DNA from: Salegentibacter salinarum
Lineage (GTDB): Bacteria; Bacteroidota; Bacteroidia; Flavobacteriales; Flavobacteriaceae
Reading direction: 5' to 3'
Length of the DNA stretch: 64,000 bases
Assembly (NCBI RefSeq): GCF_900168115.1
Contig: NZ_FUZC01000010.1
Coordinates: forward strand, 62,001 to 126,000
Below are positions 51,618 to 60,651 of this stretch, piece by piece. Under the pieces are notes generated by a model. It ran no database searches. It was given only the letters and a program-made list of their open reading frames with translations, and had not been told where the DNA came from. Each line of letters opens with the position of its first letter. The stretch's first letter is position 1. The position numbers and the translations under genes are program-made.

Positions 51618-51644
51618 TTTAAATTTTTAAAAATAATCTGGAGT

Positions 51645-52547
51645 TTATTCTACTATAGGCAAATATATTTCAGCTTCCCATAGAGATTCATCACCCCCCA
51701 TTTGGGGATTATTTTTGAAGACCTCCAGCATATTTTCAGATTTTACCTCAATATTATTCTTTTCGGCATAATCCAGTAAATGAAACCACGCATTATGTGA
51801 AAACATATAGTTGCCGTGGAAACTTGCTTTTAAAGCTTTTTCTGAAGGAATTGTTTGAATATTAATTAATAAATCCTTCGGGTAGGTTTTCGTTTCTGCA
51901 ATAGGAAAACAAAAACTGAAGTTGATATTTTTAGTGGTTTTATCCCAGGAATTAATAAGGATTCTAGGCCTGCCCAGGGTCTCTAAACTGTTCTCCAGGA
52001 TATAATTTGAAAGTATATCTATGGTCTTCATCATTTCAAAAGCTTTTTGATCTACTTTACTATCGGTTGTAATACAGGCACAGGTATTTTCAGGAGATAC
52101 AGTTTCCCCTTCAATTTTTAGTGTGTATAATTCGCGATTGGTGGTTAAAGCTTTTTTAAAATAGGCGATTTCAGCTTTCATTTCTTTCTGAAAATCGTTT
52201 TGGCCTATCAGTAACAAGAAACGGTCTTCAAAAGAATTATTTTTATTAGTAATTTCTACATTTACATGTGTGACAGAATCATTCTGTGGTTTAATAATCC
52301 AATTGAGTTCATAGTTTTCTGAATTTAACTCTGCTTCCTGTATGACCTGCGATAAATCAGATTTAATTTCAGAATTTTTCACCTCCATTTGATCGAAAAT
52401 AGGAGCATCTATCCTGTAAACTATTTCCCCGGGAAGCGCCTTCGCCTCGAACTTAATAGAGTAATCATCATTTTTAATTACGAAATACCATAGCAGAAAG
52501 AGCACAGGTAAGCCAGTAACAAGCAGTAGCCAGAATTTTTTGAACAT
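51645..52547 (-). CDS. Membrane-anchored GyrI-like (effector-binding domain) protein
   Basis: The 300-residue protein has an N-terminal anchor (FWLLLVTGLPVLFLLWYFVI, residues 4-24) and an SRBCC-like region (about 30-150). The C-terminal GyrI/AraC effector-binding domain (about 155-298) contains RPRILINSWDKTTKNINFSFCFPI, ALKASFHGNYMFSHNAWFHLLDYAEKNN and the ending EAEIYLPI. Such domains bind small molecules. There is no DNA-binding part. It follows the haloperoxidase-like gene after 4 bp and may share its transcript; the role is unknown. Confidence 0.82.
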   Translation of the reverse strand: MFKKFWLLLVTGLPVLFLLWYFVIKNDDYSIKFEAKALPGEIVYRIDAPIFDQMEVKNSEIKSDLSQVIQEAELNSENYELNWIIKPQNDSVTHVNVEITNKNNSFEDRFLLLIGQNDFQKEMKAEIAYFKKALTTNRELYTLKIEGETVSPENTCACITTDSKVDQKAFEMMKTIDILSNYILENSLETLGRPRILINSWDKTTKNINFSFCFPIAETKTYPKDLLINIQTIPSEKALKASFHGNYMFSHNAWFHLLDYAEKNNIEVKSENMLEVFKNNPQMGGDESLWEAEIYLPIVE

Positions 52548-52551
52548 TAAA

Positions 52552-53886
52552 TTAGTAGGTGAGGGGTTTAATGTTGAGGTTTTCTACCACGTGGTTGCCA
52601 AGATTTCTTCCCTGAATAATACCATTTTCTACGGCTGAACGGTAATGAATTCCACCATATAATCTACTTATTGCAGCCTCATTGGCAGCGTGGGAAAAGG
52701 ATGTGAAGGTTCTTACGGGTAATCCGTATTTTACTTCGGTGTCATCTTCAAAATGAAAGTCATCACCAAAGATTCTTGTAAGTACGATAGAAGCTGCACC
52801 CGAAACAACAGAATGTCCACTGGAATACTCGGGAAAGGGTGGTGTTTGAAGCACAGGCTTCCAATTGTCATCTATTAATTTATTTATTAAAGTTTCCGGG
52901 CGCACAAGGTTACTTCTGTATTTTTCGTCCCAACAGCTAATAAATCCATCGGCCAGGGCTATAGCAGTTGTGGTATAGGCGTAAGAACTTTGTGCGAAAT
53001 CCAATCCGGCTTTTTTAGAAGCAATTTTGCAAATTCCCATCCAATGCCCCCCTGGAGTAATTTTTTTAGTTGCAAACATAAGGTGGCCGCGTTGGGTTGA
53101 AACATAAGGATTGCAATCCCAGAATTGGGCGATTTTCATTTCCTCAGATTCATCACCTTTTCTCTCCATTTCATTTTTTATCTCATAAACTTCAATGAGT
53201 TCGTCGTAGAATGCAGTACCTTTTTTAAGTGAAAATTCCGGATGCGGTGCAGGCTTAAACTGGGACGCAGAATCTAATGTAAAAGGACGTATTTTTGGCC
53301 AGTGTGGTTCGATACCGTCCATATAAGAAGGTGGTGTTGGTTGCCAGCGGGCGGGATCGTCACTATACACCGAATATTTCGGCATTGTGCGGGTTTCTTT
53401 GTAATTATCCTTATCAATCCAGGCAGAAAGATGCCGGGCAACTGCTAAGCCATAATCTTTGGAAGAATTAAACTCCACTTCATTCGTTTTTTTCCACTTT
53501 GTGTAAAGGCTATCACGGTAAGTGGTGAGCACATTTTCAGAAAATATTAATTTTTTTCCAATCTCCATTTTAGCCACCAGCGCTGCAAGTTTAAAATTGA
53601 TATTGGCCGTAGTATCGGCTTCAGGAATAGGTTTAAGTTCTTCAAATTTTGAAGTAAAATCTATTAAATCTTTATTTTCCTGCCTCATAATTTGATAAGC
53701 GGCCAGGTTGGAATAAGCGTAAATGCGACTTGCCACCGGTGGTGAGAAAATATCGTGCACCATAATATCGGTGATCTTATCTACCGTTTGATGATAATTT
53801 TCAGCCGTAACCACAATGGGTTTTTCTTCTTTAGAACAAGAAGTTAAAACCAGTGTAGCTATAACGAAATAAAGATATTTTTTCAT
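52552..53886 (-). CDS. Vanadium-dependent haloperoxidase-family (PAP2) lipoprotein
   Basis: The 444-residue protein has a lipoprotein signal (YFVIATLVLTSCSKEEK) and an all-helical PAP2-type domain. The three vanadate/phosphate-binding motifs are complete: K-x6-RP in EKYRSNLVRPETL near 320, SGH in PFPEYSSGHSVVSGA near 350, and SR-x5-H in ISRLYGGIHYRSA near 412. It could be a true haloperoxidase or a related phosphatase; the sequence fits the non-marine-algal VCPO-like class common in Bacteroidota. It begins directly after the VCBS gene, in the SusD-VCBS-VCBS-VHPO series. Confidence 0.88.
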   Translation of the reverse strand: MKKYLYFVIATLVLTSCSKEEKPIVVTAENYHQTVDKITDIMVHDIFSPPVASRIYAYSNLAAYQIMRQENKDLIDFTSKFEELKPIPEADTTANINFKLAALVAKMEIGKKLIFSENVLTTYRDSLYTKWKKTNEVEFNSSKDYGLAVARHLSAWIDKDNYKETRTMPKYSVYSDDPARWQPTPPSYMDGIEPHWPKIRPFTLDSASQFKPAPHPEFSLKKGTAFYDELIEVYEIKNEMERKGDESEEMKIAQFWDCNPYVSTQRGHLMFATKKITPGGHWMGICKIASKKAGLDFAQSSYAYTTTAIALADGFISCWDEKYRSNLVRPETLINKLIDDNWKPVLQTPPFPEYSSGHSVVSGAASIVLTRIFGDDFHFEDDTEVKYGLPVRTFTSFSHAANEAAISRLYGGIHYRSAVENGIIQGRNLGNHVVENLNIKPLTY

Positions 53887-56800
53887 CTAATTCTTCAATT
53901 TGTAAAATTTTGGCTTGCTGTTATTTAGGCTCACCATTAAGTAAACAACCCCTTTAAAATTAATTAAATCAAGACTTCTCACACTTTTCTTTGTAAAATT
54001 TAATCCAAGTTCGAAGCCTTCCAGAATTTTTCCATTCTGCGTGATCATGTTTCCGGCCAAGGCATCAAACCTCCCGTGATATGGTGTTACGCCAAAATAA
54101 TTTCCACCGACCAATACTTCTTCCTTCTTATCTTTATTAAAATCGGCTTTTAAAAAAGTCAAAATAGGTGCTTTTTGCAATGCATTTTCAAAGTGCTTAA
54201 AAATAAACTTTCCATCCTGATTTAACAAATATCCCGAAGCCATTGTGTGCACTTTCAGCAATTTAGCTTTTTCTAAAGCTTCTTTGTCGAAAACTTCTTC
54301 AATAGTTTTTCCAGCAAAATCTTTATACTGTGGGAACTTTTTTCGCAAATAAGAAAGTTGACTTACCAGTTCATCGAGGCCGTTTGAAGGATAATATTTC
54401 TGGTTTTTAGCATAGGCTATAATTGTCTCTGTATTTCCGTTTTGATCGAAATCTGAATAATACATTTTTAGCGGAAATTCTGCAGAAGCCGGAAATTTGG
54501 TATTCAAGCCCCAGTTTCCGAGCAAATAATCCATTTTCCCATCGTTATTTATATCAAACGGAATAATACTTTGCCAAAGTCCGTTTAGCTTTTCCTCAAG
54601 AATTTCTTCTGAAACATTTTCTAAATCTCCTTTATTATTCCTGAAAAATTGCGGAGACATCCATTCTCCAACTACAATCAAATCTTCCTGACCATCTTCG
54701 TCAAAATCTGTCCAGATCGCATCGGTTGTCATTCCCACTTTTTCAAGCCCAGAATTTTTCTGAAGCCTGAATTTTCCATTCTCATTAATGAGCAAGTAGG
54801 AGGAAGGAATCTTGCCGAAATCGTTCGAGACTGCAGCGCCACCAACGAAAATATCCAGGTCGCCATCGCCGTCCAGATCGCCTAATTTCGCAACTGAAGT
54901 ATTTTCAAAATATTGCGGTAAATCTTTCGCCTTTAATTCGCCGTTTTCGAACTTAAATAGCTTATCCAGTAAGGCATCTGCCTCACCATAAAATTCTCCG
55001 CCACCGGAAGTGACAAAAAGCCCATTTTTATTATCCCGGTTTAAATCGGCAATAACTGCTGATGTATTTTCAGTTTTTTCATCATTTTTCAACAGCTCAA
55101 AATCCTGCTTTTCAAATGTATTTTCCCGCTGAAAATAGATTTCTGCAGGTTCAAACTTTGAATTGCCGAAGTAAATGTCGTCCAATCCATTTCCGTTTAG
55201 ATCTCCAACGGCGACCGCAGGCCCACGGTCGGAAATTTGATACGGGATCAGTTTTTGCCGGTCAAAATCGGTATACCTGTTTTCTTTATGGTTAAAAGTA
55301 ATTCCAGGGAGAGAATCGATCTTTTCAAACCAGGGCTTTGGCGAAGAATACAACTTTTTATAATTAATACTATCTCGGCTTTGATCTGGCCTTATTACTA
55401 AATGCTGATCTAAATCTAAATTTTCTTGTTTTTGGTAGGTATTATCTGGCCAAATGATCAATAGGGAATCTAATTTTTCTTTCTTCGGAAATCCAAAATG
55501 AATAATTGGCTCTGAAGAAGACTGGAAGCCCCTTGAATTATAAAGCTGGCGGGTTTGCATTTTTTCATCCTGCCAGGCTATTGCTTTCGTCCCAATTCCA
55601 AAGGTATTTTGAGAATCCAGCTTAAATGATAACTTTAAATAAGCTGAAAGTGAGTCTGACTGGTTTTCATAAATATTTGCATTTGAATTAATATTATTGC
55701 TAACGACATCTAAATCCCCATCATTGTCTAAGTCGGCATACGCGATGCCTGTAGAAATCACAGAATCTCGCGCCATCCATTTCCCGGACTGATCTTTAAA
55801 ATCAAGGTTTGCAGAACCTTTAAAAACGTAATTATGCACCTTGCCGGAAGGCATCATATCTAAGGCTTCATTGTCGACCAAACGGGTATTATTTATTTTT
55901 TTCTGAATCTGGTTACTTGAAACGTATTTTATATAATCCAGATCATTGGGGCGTTTCGGAATTCCTGTAGCGATAAACAGGTCCTGGAAGCCATCTTGGT
56001 CAAAATCTGCAAACAGGGGAGCCCAGCTCCAATCGGTGGCCGCCACGCCGTTCAAAAGTCCGGTTTCCTGAAAATATTCACCCCGCTGATTTATTTGTAG
56101 CATATTTCTGGCATATTGGTAGTGGTAGCCTAATTCTTCCGTCTTTAGTTTATCCAGGTCACGGGGATCGTCGCTAACAGAGGCTTTTAAAACCTTCTCA
56201 TCCTGTGGAAGCATATCCAGCGTGAGAATATCAATAAAACCATCATTATTAACATCTGCGGCGTCATTTCCCATAGAAAACCGACTTACATGGCCGAATT
56301 TTGACTTTAGGGTTTCGGTAAAAGTACCATCTCCGTTATTTAAATAATAAAAATCATCTTCGTGAAAATCATTACTCACGTAAATATCGGTAAATCCGTC
56401 GTTATTAAAATCGGCGGTAGCCAGGCCTAGTCCGTAACCATTAGCACCTCCGTAGATTCCCGCTTCCTCGCTTACATCAACAAATTTCCCGTCATCATTT
56501 CTTAAAAGTTTATCTCCACTTTCCGCGATACGTTTATTTCGAATACCTGCCGGGCCGTAAGTGTTTACCGTGTGTACGGCGTGATTTAGAAGGTACATAT
56601 CCAAATCGCCGTCATTATCAAAATCGAAAAAAGCTGCGGTGGAAGAATAATTCTGAAAATCAAGTCCGAATTCTTCAGCTTTTTCAGTAAAGGTACCATC
56701 GCCGTTATTGATGAATAATTCATTTTTTCCGTTTAAACCGTTAATTCCCGAAACGGCGCAAACATAAATATCCAGGAAACCATCGCCGTTAACATCAGCC

Positions 56801-57153
56801 ATAACCACCCCTGTATTCCAATCGGAAGAGCCTGAAACCCCTGCCTTTTCGGAAATATCTTCAAACTGCATATTTCCTTTATTGAGGAAAAGTATGTTTT
56901 TCACCTGGTTTCCGGTAAGGTAAATATCGGGTAAGCTATCGTTGTTGATATCACCAACAGCAACGCCGCCGCCATTATAGAAATACAAATAATCTAAGAT
57001 ATTTAGCGCATTGGTTTCGGTAAGGTCATTACTAAAGTTTAAACCCGTAGTTTCTGCCGGGAGGTTTTCAAAGAGAAAATCTTCCGATGTTTTTTCCTTT
57101 TCACACGAGGTGAGAAAGATGAATAAAAATATCAGGCTAAAGGGCTTTCTCAT
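53887..57153 (-). CDS. VCBS/FG-GAP repeat ASPIC/UnbV lipoprotein, copy B
   Basis: The 1088-residue surface lipoprotein has a lipobox in LIFLFIFLTSCEKEK. It carries many calcium-binding FG-GAP/VCBS repeats of the type D-N-DG--D-Y-, for example DINNDSLPDIYLTGNQ near 72 and DFDNDGDLDMYLLNH near 175. The ASPIC/UnbV domain (FGIGTKAIAWQDEKMQTRQL...IIHFGFPKKEKLDSLLIIWPDN, about 520-575) is followed by a second propeller (640-1088). It is paralogous along its whole length to the gene just upstream. The ATG at 57153 follows a TTG at 57156, and overlaps the upstream stop by 17 bp. It probably binds ligand outside the cell for the SusC/D system. Confidence 0.9.
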   Translation of the reverse strand: MRKPFSLIFLFIFLTSCEKEKTSEDFLFENLPAETTGLNFSNDLTETNALNILDYLYFYNGGGVAVGDINNDSLPDIYLTGNQVKNILFLNKGNMQFEDISEKAGVSGSSDWNTGVVMADVNGDGFLDIYVCAVSGINGLNGKNELFINNGDGTFTEKAEEFGLDFQNYSSTAAFFDFDNDGDLDMYLLNHAVHTVNTYGPAGIRNKRIAESGDKLLRNDDGKFVDVSEEAGIYGGANGYGLGLATADFNNDGFTDIYVSNDFHEDDFYYLNNGDGTFTETLKSKFGHVSRFSMGNDAADVNNDGFIDILTLDMLPQDEKVLKASVSDDPRDLDKLKTEELGYHYQYARNMLQINQRGEYFQETGLLNGVAATDWSWAPLFADFDQDGFQDLFIATGIPKRPNDLDYIKYVSSNQIQKKINNTRLVDNEALDMMPSGKVHNYVFKGSANLDFKDQSGKWMARDSVISTGIAYADLDNDGDLDVVSNNINSNANIYENQSDSLSAYLKLSFKLDSQNTFGIGTKAIAWQDEKMQTRQLYNSRGFQSSSEPIIHFGFPKKEKLDSLLIIWPDNTYQKQENLDLDQHLVIRPDQSRDSINYKKLYSSPKPWFEKIDSLPGITFNHKENRYTDFDRQKLIPYQISDRGPAVAVGDLNGNGLDDIYFGNSKFEPAEIYFQRENTFEKQDFELLKNDEKTENTSAVIADLNRDNKNGLFVTSGGGEFYGEADALLDKLFKFENGELKAKDLPQYFENTSVAKLGDLDGDGDLDIFVGGAAVSNDFGKIPSSYLLINENGKFRLQKNSGLEKVGMTTDAIWTDFDEDGQEDLIVVGEWMSPQFFRNNKGDLENVSEEILEEKLNGLWQSIIPFDINNDGKMDYLLGNWGLNTKFPASAEFPLKMYYSDFDQNGNTETIIAYAKNQKYYPSNGLDELVSQLSYLRKKFPQYKDFAGKTIEEVFDKEALEKAKLLKVHTMASGYLLNQDGKFIFKHFENALQKAPILTFLKADFNKDKKEEVLVGGNYFGVTPYHGRFDALAGNMITQNGKILEGFELGLNFTKKSVRSLDLINFKGVVYLMVSLNNSKPKFYKLKN

Positions 57154-60100
57154 CAAATTTAAAGATTTTAGGTTCCTGATTATTTATGGCTACCAGAATA
57201 AATATTTCTCCATTTTTATTTGATATTTTCCTGATGTGCTTTACTTCACCATCAACTAAAAATCCCGATTTTTCTGAAGATATTATTTCCATTTCTCCAT
57301 TTCCATTCACTTTTAAGAGAAGACCTTTACTGGCATCCAGGCGACCGAATTGAGGTTTTAAATTGAAATCGTTTCCGGCGAGTAAAAAATATTTGTTACC
57401 ATCTTTCGTGATTAAATGTTCAATCGCGTGAATGCTAGATAGCTGTGCCTCCGTTGGAAGTTCCTTAAAATGATAATTTCCATTGGAACCACTTAAAGCA
57501 AGAAGACTTTTAAAAGTTGTTATTTCTTTTACGATGGAATTCTTAACAATTTTTTCCGGGAAAAGTTCCTGTATGGATTTTGTAGCATATTCTGAAAATT
57601 TGAGATTCTGTTTTTTAATTGCTGAAATCTGGCCGGCCAGTTCCCTTCTTAAATGGATTGGAACATCTCTACCATCAATATTTCGCGTAAAAATTTGTTC
57701 TATGGTACCGTTATTATCAAAGTCGTTGATATAAACCTTAACCGGATGTTCAGTTGAAGTTTGGTAAAATGAATTGGTGCCCCGGTTTCCTAATATAAAA
57801 TCAGGATTTTCATCTTCATTTATATCTAAAACAGAAAGACTTGTCCAGGCCCCGGAAATTTCTTCGAGCTTAGTTTCTTTTAATTTTAAAGAACCTCCAT
57901 TGTTCTCAAGGATTTTTGGCGCCATCCAATCCCCGGTTAGGACCAGGTCTTTTTTACCGTCACCGTTCGTATCCTCCCAGGAGGCATCGGTAATCATTCC
58001 AAGGTCATTAAGAATATAAGCTTTAGCATCGGATACATCTTTAAAATACCCTTTTCCATCGTTCTCTAACAATTGATGATTTGGATTAATACCAAAAATC
58101 GCCGGTACACTTCTGCTTCCTATAAACAGATCTATGTCACCATCATTATCAAAATCAAAAGGCGCTATTACTGCAGTATTATGCCCTGTATTTGGTAAGT
58201 TTGAATTTGAAAGTTTGAAATCGGCATTTCCCTGGTTCAGGTAAATTCTATTGCGAAAAACTTCTTTGTCAACATTTGCCTCATTTCCACCTGAACCTAC
58301 GATAAGATCTGGTTTGTTATCTCCATTTACATCGGAAAAAACAGCGTAGGTGTCTTCAAAACCTGCAGCAGTAATAAAAATTTCAAGCTTATTTTCTGTG
58401 AAATTCCCTGAATTATTTTGCAGATAAAGCACACCGGACTGGCCTTTAGAGCCGCCTAAATAGAAATCCTCATTTCCGTCTCCATTTACATCGGCTACAG
58501 CCAATGCGGGGCCTTCACGAGATAACATTTTTGGTATTAAACCTTCGTAATCGTAATCTATATAGTTGTTTTCTGTATGTTCTTGAAAATCTGTTTCTAT
58601 TTCAGTAAGAATAGGTTGAGATTTTGGTTGTTTCAGATTGTAATTTGAACTTGTCTCAGTTTGATTTAATTCCAGAGTAGTATTAATTTGCGGATTTTCA
58701 ACGAGCTGCGTAGTTTTATCGGGCCAGATAATTCGAAGTGAATCTATTTTCTCAGCTTTTCCCAGTCCGAAAGTAAGGCTGTAATCTATGGAAGATTGAA
58801 ATCCCCGGGTAGGAATTAATTCCTGAGAAAGCACCTGATTATCGAGATAGAGTAAAGCCTTGCTGCCTATGGCAAAAGTGTTTTTTCCCTGGCCGTTCAG
58901 GTTTAATTTTAGGTAATTATTTTCTAATTTTTCTGAAGATCTATTTTTATAAATAAATACTTCCTGATTTACATTATTGACTACCAGGTCAAGGTCGCCA
59001 TCGTTGTCCAGATCGGCATAAGCAGAGCCGTTGGAAAAGCTGGGTTCATCTAAACCCCAATCCTGGGTTTTATTATCAAATGTAAGATCGGCATTATTTT
59101 GAAATGCGTAATTGGGAATGGGATTGCTGGGCATTTCATTCAGGATGGAATCAAATTCTTTTTTCTTACCGGTAATCACCATTTCCTGAAGAATATCGTT
59201 AGCAAAGAAATCCATAAAATCCTGGTTGGTGAGATCGTGGTAAATTCCGTTGCTTACATAAATATCTTTAAGTCCGTCGTTATCCATATCAAAAATGAGT
59301 GCACCCCAACTCCAGTCGGTTTGGGCAACATCACTATGAAATGCAATTTCCTGAAAATTGTCGTTCCCTGTATTTAGCTGCAGGGTATTCTGCATAAATT
59401 GATGATAAAAATCACTGCTTTCTTTGAGTTTATAAATATCATATCGCTCAAAATCTGAGGTTTCTTTTAGGCGTTTATCGCTTTCAGGAAGCATATCGGT
59501 CACAAAGATTTCAGGGCGGGCATCGTTATTTATATCGGCCATATCTGCACCCATTGAAGAGAGGCTTAAATGAGAAACCCGGTTTTTAATATCTTCCGTA
59601 AATGTGCCATCACCATTGTTAATATAAAGATAGTCACGTTCATAAAAATCGTTAGAAATGTAGAGATCGGGAAGTTGATCGTTATTCACATCCCCAACGG
59701 TAACGCCCAGTCCAAAACCAATTAAACTTCCGTAGATTCCAGCTTCTTCGCTTACATCAGTGAATTTTCCGTTGTCGTTACGTAATAATTTGTCACCTCC
59801 ACCTTTAAAAATTTCAGGCAGATCCCAGTCTTTACTTCTAAGATCTCTTTTATTATTAAAACTTAAGCTTGAAACGGGAATAAAGCTATTATTAAGGATA
59901 TACACATCAAGGTCACTATCGCCATCATAGTCAAAGAATGCAGCGTGGGTGGTAAACCCGTTTTCATCTAAATTATAAGAAGCAGCATCTTCTGTAAAGG
60001 TATTATCTCCATTATTGATAAAAAGTTCATTCTTACGATCGGCGCCTTCAATATTTCCCGCATTACTCACATAAATATCAAGGAGTCCGTCGTGATTAAT

Positions 60101-60511
60101 GTCTACCATACTTACGCCTGTACTCCAGTTTTTTGTTCCTGCCGTTCCGGAGCTTTCGGTAATATCTTCAAATTTAAAATCACCTTTATTTAAATAGAGT
60201 TTATTTTTCCCGAGGTTAGAGGTTAAATAAATATCTGGCAAACCATCGTTATTAATATCACCAATACCTACACCCGCACCATTGTAAAAATTTCTATAGC
60301 GAAAAATGTTGAAATCTTTAGTATTTGTAATTTTATTTTCAAAATAGATTCCTGTTTCCGCGGCTGGCATCTTAGAGAATAAGGCTTCCTGATTTTCTTT
60401 TTCCGCAGGTAAGTCATTTTCCGTCTTATCATCAGCACACGCAATGAAAAATAGCATAATAAAAATTAAACTAAAAATTGAAAGAGAAGATAAATAGGAA
60501 TTGATTTTCAT
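57137..60511 (-). CDS. VCBS/FG-GAP repeat ASPIC/UnbV lipoprotein, copy A
   Basis: The protein of about 1124 residues has a lipoprotein signal (IFSLIFIMLFFIACADDK) and two seven-bladed-type FG-GAP regions with repeated DINNDGLPDIYLTSN-like calcium loops (about 70-480 and 650-900). Between them lies an ASPIC/UnbV domain (FAIGSKALLYLDNQVLSQELIPTRGFQSSIDY, then RIIWPDKTTQLV; about 545-620). An ATG at 60523 is an alternative start, four codons earlier. It follows the SusD gene and terminator, and its stop overlaps copy B. Tandem copies beside SusC/D genes are frequent in Flavobacteriaceae, and the ligand is not known. Confidence 0.9.
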   Translation of the reverse strand: MKINSYLSSLSIFSLIFIMLFFIACADDKTENDLPAEKENQEALFSKMPAAETGIYFENKITNTKDFNIFRYRNFYNGAGVGIGDINNDGLPDIYLTSNLGKNKLYLNKGDFKFEDITESSGTAGTKNWSTGVSMVDINHDGLLDIYVSNAGNIEGADRKNELFINNGDNTFTEDAASYNLDENGFTTHAAFFDYDGDSDLDVYILNNSFIPVSSLSFNNKRDLRSKDWDLPEIFKGGGDKLLRNDNGKFTDVSEEAGIYGSLIGFGLGVTVGDVNNDQLPDLYISNDFYERDYLYINNGDGTFTEDIKNRVSHLSLSSMGADMADINNDARPEIFVTDMLPESDKRLKETSDFERYDIYKLKESSDFYHQFMQNTLQLNTGNDNFQEIAFHSDVAQTDWSWGALIFDMDNDGLKDIYVSNGIYHDLTNQDFMDFFANDILQEMVITGKKKEFDSILNEMPSNPIPNYAFQNNADLTFDNKTQDWGLDEPSFSNGSAYADLDNDGDLDLVVNNVNQEVFIYKNRSSEKLENNYLKLNLNGQGKNTFAIGSKALLYLDNQVLSQELIPTRGFQSSIDYSLTFGLGKAEKIDSLRIIWPDKTTQLVENPQINTTLELNQTETSSNYNLKQPKSQPILTEIETDFQEHTENNYIDYDYEGLIPKMLSREGPALAVADVNGDGNEDFYLGGSKGQSGVLYLQNNSGNFTENKLEIFITAAGFEDTYAVFSDVNGDNKPDLIVGSGGNEANVDKEVFRNRIYLNQGNADFKLSNSNLPNTGHNTAVIAPFDFDNDGDIDLFIGSRSVPAIFGINPNHQLLENDGKGYFKDVSDAKAYILNDLGMITDASWEDTNGDGKKDLVLTGDWMAPKILENNGGSLKLKETKLEEISGAWTSLSVLDINEDENPDFILGNRGTNSFYQTSTEHPVKVYINDFDNNGTIEQIFTRNIDGRDVPIHLRRELAGQISAIKKQNLKFSEYATKSIQELFPEKIVKNSIVKEITTFKSLLALSGSNGNYHFKELPTEAQLSSIHAIEHLITKDGNKYFLLAGNDFNLKPQFGRLDASKGLLLKVNGNGEMEIISSEKSGFLVDGEVKHIRKISNKNGEIFILVAINNQEPKIFKFDEKAL

Positions 60512-60590
60512 TGAGAAAAACATGTTTGAAGGGAGGCTATTTTAACTGGCAATTTAAACAAATTTCAAGAAGAATTTAGGAGTCTAAAAG

Positions 60591-60629
60591 AAAAGAGACT
60601 AAAAATGCAATGCATTGATAGCCTCTTTT
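60591..60629 (-). terminator. Terminator after susD
   Basis: AAAAGAGACTA (60591-60601) pairs with TAGCCTCTTTT (60619-60629) with one mismatch. On the minus strand the stem ends in a T-rich stretch. It separates susCD from the VCBS genes, perhaps lowering but not ending their transcription. Confidence 0.65.
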
Positions 60630-60651
60630 TTAATAAGCCTAATTTAAGTAA

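Noticed and set aside
53887-60511. VCBS proteins as adhesins or RTX-like toxins
   Set aside because: They have lipoprotein signals, ASPIC/UnbV domains and a SusC/D neighbour, and lack RTX nonapeptides or a type I or type IX secretion tail.
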